In this document: positions 1 through 6,287 of the stretch, piece by piece
How positions within the stretch are numbered: position 1 is the first letter of the stretch
Layout of the letters: every line of letters starts with the position of its first letter
Made by a program: the position numbers and the translations under genes
Source of the DNA: Acidobacteriota bacterium
GTDB taxonomy: Bacteria; Acidobacteriota; Vicinamibacteria; Vicinamibacterales; 2-12-FULL-66-21
DNA length: 11,832 bases
Assembly (NCBI GenBank): GCA_013694845.1
Contig: JACDBQ010000455.1
Coordinates: 1 to 11,832, forward strand
Reading direction: 5' to 3'
The notes under the pieces: model-generated
The model's database searches: none
Seen by the model: only the letters and a program-made list of their open reading frames with translations
Told to the model about the DNA's origin: nothing

Positions 1-168
1 GCGCATCCGGTGGAGTCGCTGTCGGCCGGCCGGGGCGGACCCGCATTGACATTCAAGGCGGCGCTGCCGACGTCCGGCACCTACAGGATCTGGACCCAGC
101 TGAAACGCCCCGGCGAGGTGTCGACGGCGGTGTTCACGGTTCATGTCACGCCCGAACCCGGCAAGTGA
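1..168 (+). CDS. C-terminal end of a probable extracytoplasmic beta-sandwich protein (partial)
   Basis: The reading frame is open from the first base and ends at TGA 166-168, giving 55 residues of a protein that begins upstream of the window. The visible part contains an alternating hydrophobic/polar stretch around SGTYRIWTQLKRPGEV, followed by a strand ending in FTVHV. This is the usual look of the last strands of an Ig-like or FixH/YtkA-like beta-sandwich in secreted or membrane-anchored proteins. No catalytic motif or metal ligand is visible in this fragment. It lies 138 bases upstream of the methyltransferase-like gene on the same strand. Function is not assigned; the domain reading is inference from strand pattern only. 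Confidence 0.65.
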   Translation, partial: AHPVESLSAGRGGPALTFKAALPTSGTYRIWTQLKRPGEVSTAVFTVHVTPEPGK

Positions 169-295
169 ACATCATGGACTTCGCCGATCTGCGCGGCCAG
201 CTGTCCGGGTAGATGCGACTGCGGTGCCGAGCGGCAGGTCGGTGCGGCCGATGGGGCGGGCTCTCCTGCACTACCATGACGTACGATTCAGCTGT

Positions 296-301
296 GGAGG
301 G
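296..301 (+). promoter_or_regulatory. Ribosome binding site that selects the ATG start at 307
   Basis: GGAGGG lies 5-6 bases before the ATG at 307. An in-frame TTG at 304 immediately precedes that ATG but would leave only about 3 bases after GGAGG, so 307 is the better start. Confidence 0.75.
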
Positions 302-306
302 TATTG

Positions 307-969
307 ATGGATAAACGTGTCTTGTTATCGTTGTGCTTTACCGTGGCCGCATTCGCGGTGACGACCCCGGCGTTGGCGCAGTTGGGGTCCCGCCCGGCAG
401 AAGACTGGATCGCACGCCTTGAACGTCCCGACCGCGTCGCCGGACTCAAGACGGCAGAAGTGATCGAGAAGCTCGGGCTGAACCCCGGCATGGTCGTGGC
501 GGACCTCGGGGCCGGGCCAGGTGTCTTCTCCTGGCCGTTCGCCCGCGCGATCGCACCGGCGAAGCTGTATGCCGTCGAAGTCGACAAGGCCTACATCTCG
601 TACCTCGACAGGCGAGCGAAAGAACAGCAGCTGACAAATGTACACGCCGTGCTCGGCCAGTACGAAGATCCGCTGCTGCCGGAGAAGGTCGATCTCGCGT
701 TCTTTCACGACGTGCTGCACCACGTCGAAAAGCGCGCGGAGTATCTGAAAAAGGTGGCGTCCTATCTCAAACCCTCCGGCCGCATCGCGGTGATCGAGCT
801 CGACGCGACGCTCCCGGATGCTTCACACAAGGATGAACCGGAACAGCAGGTCACGAAGGAGCAACTGCAGGAGTGGATGGCGGCCGCCGGCCTGAAGAAG
901 ATCGACGAAATCAAAATGTACGACACCAAGTGGTTCGTGATTTACCAGAAATCGTCCGAGAGCCGCTGA
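307..969 (+). CDS. Class I SAM-dependent methyltransferase-like protein with N-terminal signal peptide
   Basis: This 220-residue protein starts with a clear Sec-type signal: positive MDKR, a hydrophobic stretch LLSLCFTVAAFAV, then a PALA cleavage site near residue 24. The rest looks like a Rossmann-fold Methyltransf_11/25-type domain. Motif I is VVADLGAGPG (about 63-72), the acidic end of strand 2 is VEVD (about 90-93), and the motif IV region is DLAFFHDVLHHV (about 129-140). KPSGRIAVIELD (about 155-166) follows, and the C-terminus ends in KWFVIYQK. These motifs normally bind S-adenosylmethionine and an acceptor, but the acceptor cannot be read from sequence. An exported methyltransferase fold is odd because SAM is a cytoplasmic cofactor, so it may bind another ligand, or the N-terminus may act as a membrane anchor. 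The gene ends 30 bases before the oxidoreductase genes, with a hairpin on its stop codon. Fold confidence is high and function is open. Confidence 0.85.
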   Translation: MDKRVLLSLCFTVAAFAVTTPALAQLGSRPAEDWIARLERPDRVAGLKTAEVIEKLGLNPGMVVADLGAGPGVFSWPFARAIAPAKLYAVEVDKAYISYLDRRAKEQQLTNVHAVLGQYEDPLLPEKVDLAFFHDVLHHVEKRAEYLKKVASYLKPSGRIAVIELDATLPDASHKDEPEQQVTKEQLQEWMAAAGLKKIDEIKMYDTKWFVIYQKSSESR

Positions 970-981
970 CGGTCAGCGGCT
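961..981 (+). promoter_or_regulatory. Perfect hairpin spanning the methyltransferase stop codon
   Basis: The arms AGCCGCTGA and TCAGCGGCT are exact reverse complements separated by CGG. They form a 9-bp GC-rich stem that contains the stop codon TGA 967-969. No T-tract follows, so it is not a typical intrinsic terminator. It ends 6 bases before the ribosome binding site of the next gene. It could be an mRNA processing or stability element, or a partial terminator that lowers readthrough into the oxidoreductase genes. The structure is seen; the role is inferred. Confidence 0.5.
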
Positions 982-987
982 GAGGGC

Positions 988-992
988 AGGAG
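988..992 (+). promoter_or_regulatory. Ribosome binding site for the GTG-started 2Fe-2S subunit gene
   Basis: AGGAG lies 7 bases before GTG at 1000. This supports the non-ATG start, which also gives a complete Tat signal. Confidence 0.65.
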
Positions 993-999
993 CAGGCCC

Positions 1000-1614
1000 G
1001 TGAAGAAGCTCTCGCGCAGAAATTTTCTGGAGACCACCGCGGCAGGCATTGCCGCTGCCGCTGTGCCGGTCGAGACTGGAGCGCAGCCGACTCCGACGAA
1101 TCAGGGAACCGGTCCTACCGGGCCACGCACCACGCTGGAGCTGGTGGTCAACAGTCGCCGGCACCGGCTCGACGTGGAGGACCGCTGCACACTCGCCGAA
1201 TTGCTGCGCGACCATCTGCACCTGACCGGCACGAAGATCGGCTGCGATCGCGGAGAGTGCGGAGCGTGCACGGTTCTGCTGGACGGCCTCCCCATTTACG
1301 CGTGCAGCTACCTCGGTGTCTGGGCCGACGGCCGTTCGGTGGAGACCGTCGAGGGACTCGCGTCTCCCCGGGGCCTGCATCCGCTACAGGAGTCGTTCAT
1401 CGAGCATGACGCGCCGCAATGCGGCTTCTGCACCTCCGGGCAGTTGATGAGCGCCAAGGCACTGCTGACGGTCAATCCTCAGCCGTCCGCCCAGCAGGTG
1501 CGCGAGGCACTGACCGGCAATCTGTGCCGCTGCTCCAACTACAACCAGTATGTAGCCGCCGTCGTCGCGACCGGCCGGAGTGCGCGCCTTGGACCTGGGG
1601 AAGACATCGCATGA
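1000..1614 (+). CDS. Tat-exported 2Fe-2S subunit of a xanthine dehydrogenase-family molybdenum hydroxylase
   Basis: This 204-residue protein is the electron-transfer subunit of a molybdenum hydroxylase and resembles PaoA/YagT, the small subunit of a periplasmic aldehyde oxidoreductase. It opens with a twin-arginine signal (SRRNFLE at 5-11, then an Ala-rich hydrophobic stretch), so the folded complex is probably exported by Tat. After a Pro/Thr/Gly-rich linker, a plant-ferredoxin-like domain carries Cys82, Cys87, Cys90 and Cys102 (CDRGECGAC...C). The second, helical 2Fe-2S domain carries Cys141, Cys144, Cys176 and Cys178 (QCGFC...LCRC). All eight cluster ligands are therefore present. The start is GTG with AGGAG upstream. 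The stop overlaps the next gene's start (ATGA, 1611-1614). Family assignment is firm; the substrate of the complex is not known from sequence. Confidence 0.93.
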   Translation: MKKLSRRNFLETTAAGIAAAAVPVETGAQPTPTNQGTGPTGPRTTLELVVNSRRHRLDVEDRCTLAELLRDHLHLTGTKIGCDRGECGACTVLLDGLPIYACSYLGVWADGRSVETVEGLASPRGLHPLQESFIEHDAPQCGFCTSGQLMSAKALLTVNPQPSAQQVREALTGNLCRCSNYNQYVAAVVATGRSARLGPGEDIA

Positions 1615-3704
1615 GCGTGCTGGGTCAGCCAACGCCAAGGATCGACGCCGCCAGCCGGGTCACAGGCTCCGCTCGCTACACGGGGGACGTCCGTCTGCCG
1701 GGGATGTTGTTCGCGAGAGTGTTGCGCAGTCCACATCCGCACGCACGCATCACGGCCATCCGTCCAGAGCGCGCCCTTGCGCTCGATGGAGTGAAGGCGG
1801 TGATCACACACCAGAACTGCCGCATCGTGTGGTCGAGCGGCGACTCGCGGAACACCCGCTATCTGTTCAACAATCCGGTCCGTTTCGTGGGCGACGCAGT
1901 GGCGGCAGTCGCCGCCATCGACCCCCACGTCGCGGAAGAAGCGCTCCAGTTGATCGAGGTGAGCTACCAGACGCTCCCGTTTCTGCTGGATTCAGAGAAA
2001 GCGCTTCAACCTGGAGCGATAGCCATCCATCCCGGCGGAAATCTTTCCCCGAACGAAGCGGGCGTTCGGCAGCCCGAGGTCTACCGGCGGGGCAGCATCG
2101 ACGATGGACTACGCGAGTCAGAGCTCGTCTACGAGGGCCGCTTCACCTCGGCGCACGTCAACAACGCTCAGATGGAACCGCGCGTCAGCGTGGCCTCATG
2201 GGATGGGGACGAACTGACGGTGTATGCCTCCACGCAGGGGATCTCAAACTGCCAGCGGGATCTCGCCAAGGATCTGAACCTTCCGCTCGAGCGCGTTCGT
2301 GTCGTGTGTGAGTACATGGGCGGGGGCTTTGGCAACAAGAACCAGTGCCACGATTTCGACCTGATGGCTGCTGTCCTCGCGCAACAGGCAGGGGTCCCGG
2401 TCCGGCTGGAACTGACCCGGAAAGAAGACTACGTGGCCGTCCACGGCCGGTGGGCGACGCACCAGTATTACAAGATCGGGGTGAGCCGCGACGGCACGCT
2501 GCAGGCGATTCAGCTCAGAGGCTACTCCGATATGGGAGCGTATCGAAAGAGCTCGGGCTCGATTGCCGGGATCGAACTGTATCGTTGTCCGCATGTCGAG
2601 ACAACCGTGCATCCCGTGCATACGAACACGGCCGTGGCGGCGAACTACCGGGCCCCGGCGTACCCCCAGGGGGTCTTCGGCCTCGACTCGATGATGGATC
2701 AGATCGCACACGAGCTGAAAATCGATCCACTGGAATTTCGCCTCAAGAACGCCACACGGGCGTATCACGATGAACTGCCCTACACGAGTTATGGTCTCGA
2801 GGACTGCATCCGTCGCGGCGCCGACGTGTTCGAGTGGCGCAAGCGGTGGCGCCGGGCGGCGTCGGATACCGGCGTCGTGAAGCGCGGAGTCGGCATGGCG
2901 ATGGGCAGCTTCGCGGCGCGCGTCGGTCGCAGCAGTGCCGTGATCCGTCTCGACGCGAGTGGCCGATACGCCGTGCACGTCGGCGTTACCGACGCCGGAG
3001 GCGGCGCGAAGACGACGATGGCGATCATCGCCGCGGAGGCGCTGGGCGTTCCGCTCGATCGCGTGACGATCGTCAGCGGGGACACGGACCGCTGCCCTTA
3101 TTCCATTGGCGAGTCCGGCAGCCGAACGACGAACTTCACCGGTTACGCCGTCGTCGAAGCGGCCCGTGACCTGAAACAGCAAATCGAGACCAGAGGGCTG
3201 CCAACCGGGAGCGTCGTGCTGATCGGTTCAGCGACGCCTGAGCCGGTCATCAAAGGCGCCGCCCGCTATAGCTTCGCCGCGCACTTCGTCGAGGTAGAGG
3301 TCGACGTCGAAGTCGGCGGGTTGCGTGTTGTGAAGTACGTCGCGGCCCACGACAGCGGCCGTATTGTCAATCCGCTCACGGCCCGGAGCCAGGTCAAGGG
3401 GGGCGTGACGATGGGCCTCGGCATGGCCCTGCATGAACAGCTGCTCTACGATCCACGAACGGGGCGACCGCTCAACGCGGGCTACTACGGCGCTCGGGTC
3501 ATGACGCACCTCGATGCTCCCGATGTGGAGGTGCTGTTTGTCGAAACCCAGGATGCCCACGGGCCGTACGGCGCGAAGCCGATCGGGGAACCGCCAATCA
3601 TTCCCTCGGTCGCGGCCGTCGCCAATGCGTTCTTCAACGCGACCGGGCGGCGAATCAGGGATTTGCCGATATCGCGTGAACGCATCCTCGAGGTGCTCGC
3701 TTGA
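1611..3704 (+). CDS. Molybdenum-binding catalytic subunit of a xanthine dehydrogenase-family hydroxylase
   Basis: This 697-residue catalytic subunit would hydroxylate an aldehyde or N-heteroaromatic substrate with water at a molybdopterin centre. The small N-terminal Ald_Xan_dh_C domain occupies roughly 1-125 (RVTGSARYTGDV, VGDAVAAVAA). The MoCo-binding region follows: GGGFGNK (237-243), NYRAPAYPQG (345-354), DAGGGAKTT (461-469), GDTD (490-493) and GESGSRTT (500-507). The conserved catalytic Glu is E660 in IGEPP. It lacks the AYRCSFR loop of CO dehydrogenase CoxL, so CO oxidation is unlikely. The usual RAPG/RGPG glycine is Ala350 here. It has no signal peptide and would be carried out by the Tat-signalled small subunit. 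I chose ATG 1611 because it overlaps the preceding stop and follows GGGGAAG. The frame extends further upstream, but that part overlaps the 2Fe-2S gene and encodes Arg-rich sequence. The exact substrate is unknown. Confidence 0.93.
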   Translation: MSVLGQPTPRIDAASRVTGSARYTGDVRLPGMLFARVLRSPHPHARITAIRPERALALDGVKAVITHQNCRIVWSSGDSRNTRYLFNNPVRFVGDAVAAVAAIDPHVAEEALQLIEVSYQTLPFLLDSEKALQPGAIAIHPGGNLSPNEAGVRQPEVYRRGSIDDGLRESELVYEGRFTSAHVNNAQMEPRVSVASWDGDELTVYASTQGISNCQRDLAKDLNLPLERVRVVCEYMGGGFGNKNQCHDFDLMAAVLAQQAGVPVRLELTRKEDYVAVHGRWATHQYYKIGVSRDGTLQAIQLRGYSDMGAYRKSSGSIAGIELYRCPHVETTVHPVHTNTAVAANYRAPAYPQGVFGLDSMMDQIAHELKIDPLEFRLKNATRAYHDELPYTSYGLEDCIRRGADVFEWRKRWRRAASDTGVVKRGVGMAMGSFAARVGRSSAVIRLDASGRYAVHVGVTDAGGGAKTTMAIIAAEALGVPLDRVTIVSGDTDRCPYSIGESGSRTTNFTGYAVVEAARDLKQQIETRGLPTGSVVLIGSATPEPVIKGAARYSFAAHFVEVEVDVEVGGLRVVKYVAAHDSGRIVNPLTARSQVKGGVTMGLGMALHEQLLYDPRTGRPLNAGYYGARVMTHLDAPDVEVLFVETQDAHGPYGAKPIGEPPIIPSVAAVANAFFNATGRRIRDLPISRERILEVLA

Positions 3705-4687
3705 AGGCATTCACCAACGTCAATCCGCGCACGCTGGAAGATGCGGTGTCAGCACTGACGCGATCGCGTGCCAGCGGCGCACGTGCCGTCGTGAGCGGGG
3801 GCGGCAGCGATCTGCTCGGGCTGATCAAGGAGCGTCTGGTCCAGCCCGACATCGTCGTCAACTTGAAGACCGTAGCCGGGTTGAGCAACGTCCGCGCAGA
3901 TGCCAGAGCTACGACCATTGGGGGCCTCATCACACTCGACGCGCTCAGCCGCGAGGCGCATATCCGGCGGGACTACCAGGGTCTCGCCGAAGCTGCCGCG
4001 AGCGTGGGCACACCGCAGATCCGCAACGTGGGTACGCTGGCGGGTAACGTGTGCCAGCGCCCGTGGTGCTGGTATCTGCGAAACGGCTACGCGTGCTACA
4101 AGAACGGCGGCGACAGGTGCTTCGCCAGCAGCGGGGAGAATCAGTATCACGCGATCTTCAGCCAGGGTCCGAGCTACATCGTTCACCCGTCGGATACCGC
4201 GCCGGCGCTCGTGGCGCTCGATGCCCGCTTCAGAGTCGTCGGTCCACGAGGCGAGCGCCTCGTGAACGCGTCCGAGTTTTTCGTGCTGCCGCGCGTCGAT
4301 CCCGCACGGGAGAACGTGCTGCAGGACGACGAGATACTTGCTGAGATCGTGCTGCCTCCCGCCGTGTCATCACGGCGCAGTACCTACGCGAAGATCCTGG
4401 ACCGCGAGGCGTGGACGCACGCCCTTGTAAGTGCCGCGGTCGTGCTCGATATGGATGGGGACGTGTGCCGGCGGGCACGAATCGTTCTCGGCGGTGTGGC
4501 GCCGGTGCCATGGGATCGACCCCGGGCCGCTGGTCTCCTCGAAGGACAGCGCGTCACGCCGGAGCTCGCGGCGGCAGTCGCCGAAGCGGCCGTGTCCGAC
4601 GCACGTCCCCTTGCAAAAAACGGCTACAAAGTGCCGCTGACGCGTGGGCTGGTGGGGCGGACCGTGCTCGCGCTCGCCCGGCAGTGA
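3701..4687 (+). CDS. FAD-binding subunit of the molybdenum hydroxylase, with a four-Cys (probable 4Fe-4S) loop
   Basis: This 328-residue subunit takes electrons from the 2Fe-2S clusters onto FAD. The FAD_binding_5 region includes AVVSGGGSDLLGLIKE (about 30-45) and the second flavin-contact segment TPQIRNVGTLAGNV (104-117). The CO_deh_flav_C-type C-terminal domain runs from about 225 (YAKILDRE) through RARIVLGGVAPVPW to the end. Between the FAD motifs and SGENQYHAIF is a loop with Cys118, Cys123, Cys132 and Cys140. The PaoB/YagS and 4-hydroxybenzoyl-CoA reductase families carry an extra 4Fe-4S cluster at this place, so one is likely here. The start is TTG at 3701, overlapping the upstream stop as TTGA, with GAGGTG before it. 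Gene order is small-large-medium, whereas E. coli paoABC is small-medium-large. Confidence 0.92.
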   Translation: MKAFTNVNPRTLEDAVSALTRSRASGARAVVSGGGSDLLGLIKERLVQPDIVVNLKTVAGLSNVRADARATTIGGLITLDALSREAHIRRDYQGLAEAAASVGTPQIRNVGTLAGNVCQRPWCWYLRNGYACYKNGGDRCFASSGENQYHAIFSQGPSYIVHPSDTAPALVALDARFRVVGPRGERLVNASEFFVLPRVDPARENVLQDDEILAEIVLPPAVSSRRSTYAKILDREAWTHALVSAAVVLDMDGDVCRRARIVLGGVAPVPWDRPRAAGLLEGQRVTPELAAAVAEAAVSDARPLAKNGYKVPLTRGLVGRTVLALARQ

Positions 4688-4699
4688 GGTGCACGCGGC

Positions 4700-4984
4700 A
4701 TGCATTTCCACCCTCGCCCACTTCGCATCAACCGGCGCACCTTCCTGAGCAGAGCCGCGCAGCGCCGGCGCGTCGTCACGCTGTCGTGCGAGCGCCTCTA
4801 CATGAGATATGTGGACGCTGTCGGCGCCGGACAGACGCCGCAGTTCCTCGCGGGTCTGGAGCGCGATCTCAGCGCGGCCGATGAGGTTTGCCTGACCGGC
4901 AGCGAGTGGCTGACCCCGGACCGGTTCCGATCCGATCTGGAGCCGCTCTTGCGCGCGTGCCGGCGAGCGACCCGCCTCACCTGA
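4700..4984 (+). CDS. Small unrecognised protein between the hydroxylase and RND genes
   Basis: This 94-residue basic protein starts 12 bases after the FAD subunit and ends 28 bases before the membrane-fusion protein gene. I do not recognise it. The N-terminus has INRRTFLSRAA, which looks like a twin-arginine motif, but it is followed by QRRR and not by the hydrophobic stretch a Tat signal needs, so export is doubtful. The middle (VVTLSCERLYMRYVDA) predicts strand then helix, and the rest (FLAGLERDLSAADEVCLTG, EWLTPDRFRSDLEPLLRAC) looks helical and folded rather than like random shadow sequence. Three Cys are present (about 40, 64 and 87) without a clear metal motif. The tight spacing supports a real gene co-transcribed with its neighbours. 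It might be an accessory or assembly factor of the hydroxylase; that is inference from position only. Confidence 0.6.
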   Translation: MHFHPRPLRINRRTFLSRAAQRRRVVTLSCERLYMRYVDAVGAGQTPQFLAGLERDLSAADEVCLTGSEWLTPDRFRSDLEPLLRACRRATRLT

Positions 4985-5012
4985 CCCATCCCTGCCGCGA
5001 ACGGAGACTGCC

Positions 5013-6287
5013 GTGAGCCGAGTTTGTCTGCATCCCCAGCGTCAGTTTCTGCCACGAGCCGTGTGGTACCGATCGTGGTTCGCGGGAGGCCTGCTCGCCG
5101 GCGCGCTCCTGGCCGCGTCAGCGTGCGACGGCAAGGCGGCTAGCAAGGGTGCCGGCGAGACGGCCGCGGCATTGCCGGTGAATGTGATGAAGGTGGAGCC
5201 GCTCGAGGTGCGCCGCGAGGTCGAGGCAGTCGGTACGCTCGCTGCCCACGAAGACACCGTGGTGAGCGCGGAGGTCGAAGGCCGGGTCCGCCGGCTCGCC
5301 GCCGATATGGGCGACCACGTCGCTGCCGGCGCGCCGCTCGTCATTCTCGACGCGGAGAAACTGCAGTATCGAGCCGACGAGCAGCGCGCCGCGCTGGAGC
5401 AGGCCCGCGCGCGGCTGGGCGCGCGTGGGGCCGAGCTGCCACCTCCCGCGGCAACGCCTGACGTGATGAGCGCGGCGGCGCAACGTGCAGAGGCACAGCA
5501 GCGTCTGGGACGGGCGCGCCAGCTTGCCGAGAAAAAGCTCGTTTCCACGCAGGATCTCGAGCGTGCACAGACCGAGCTCGAGACCGCGACGGCGGCCCAT
5601 GAGGCGGCGCTCGCGGCCGCGCGACACCTGCGGGCGGAGCTCACCGGCCGCGAAGCGGCGTTGAATGGCGCCACCCGTGCGCTCCACGACGCCGTCATCC
5701 GTGCGCCGTTCGAAGGCGTGGTCGCCGAGCGCCTCGTCTCCCCGGGCCAGTACGTGCGCGTCCAGACTCCGGTCGTCCGCCTCGTGCGGCTCCATCCGCT
5801 GCGCCTGAAAGCGGAGATCCCCGAGCGCTTCGGCCCGGCGATACGGATCGGCCACGCCCTGAGCGTCAAGGTGGACGCCTATCCAGATCGAGCGGTCGAC
5901 GGCCGCGTCACGCGCATCAGCCCGGATGTGAACACCACCTCACGCGCATTCACGATCGAGGGTGACGTGCCGAATGCGGACGGCTCGCTCATGCCTGGCG
6001 CGTTCGCTCGAGTCAGGATCCTCACCGACCGCGTCGATCGGATCGTCGCCATACCGACCACGGCCGTGCAGACACGGTACGGCCGTGCTCTCGTTTTTGT
6101 GGTCCGCGGCGGCGTGCTCGCGGCGACCGAGGTCAAGCTAGGCGACCGCCTGGGGCAGCGCGTGGAGGTTCTCGACGGCCTCGAGGCGGGCGCCTCGATC
6201 GTGGCTGACGATGTGGAAGCGCTGCAGGATGGTCTGCCTGTGGTGGCGCGAGCGGGCGCGCCGACGAGCCAGGGAGGGGATCGATGA
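5013..6287 (+). CDS. RND efflux periplasmic adaptor (membrane-fusion protein), probable lipoprotein
   Basis: This 424-residue adaptor would join an inner-membrane RND pump to an outer-membrane channel. The N-terminus is hydrophobic (WFAGGLLAGALLAASAC), and Cys38 fits a somewhat loose lipobox (ASAC), so it is probably a lipoprotein. The barrel-sandwich halves are about 80-115 (VSAEVEGRVRRLAADMGDHV, AGAPLVILDA) and 225-255 (AVIRAPFEGVVAERLVSPGQYV). An Ala/Arg/Glu-rich coiled-coil hairpin lies between them (about 117-222). Then come a beta-barrel (about 262-340, ending MPGAFARVRI) and the membrane-proximal domain (AIPTTAVQ ... VLDGLEAGASIVADDV). The start is GTG at 5013 with GGAG 6 bases upstream. 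The stop overlaps the pump gene as ATGA (6284-6287). The substrate cannot be predicted. Confidence 0.92.
   Translation: MSRVCLHPQRQFLPRAVWYRSWFAGGLLAGALLAASACDGKAASKGAGETAAALPVNVMKVEPLEVRREVEAVGTLAAHEDTVVSAEVEGRVRRLAADMGDHVAAGAPLVILDAEKLQYRADEQRAALEQARARLGARGAELPPPAATPDVMSAAAQRAEAQQRLGRARQLAEKKLVSTQDLERAQTELETATAAHEAALAAARHLRAELTGREAALNGATRALHDAVIRAPFEGVVAERLVSPGQYVRVQTPVVRLVRLHPLRLKAEIPERFGPAIRIGHALSVKVDAYPDRAVDGRVTRISPDVNTTSRAFTIEGDVPNADGSLMPGAFARVRILTDRVDRIVAIPTTAVQTRYGRALVFVVRGGVLAATEVKLGDRLGQRVEVLDGLEAGASIVADDVEALQDGLPVVARAGAPTSQGGDR

Noticed and set aside
174..212. A 12-codon open frame (MDFADLRGQLSG) just after the first gene.
   Set aside because: It is very short, has no ribosome binding site and is best explained by chance. 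The rest of 169-306 shows no convincing promoter or terminator.
1419..1610. Upstream extension of the Mo-subunit frame.
   Set aside because: It overlaps the conserved C-terminal cluster domain of the 2Fe-2S gene and encodes Arg/Gln-rich sequence. The ATGA overlap at 1611 is the natural start.
2646..2675. Form I CO dehydrogenase (CoxL) identity for the Mo subunit.
   Set aside because: The diagnostic AYRCSFR loop is replaced by NYRAPAYPQ, and the small subunit carries a Tat signal, unlike cytoplasmic CoxS.
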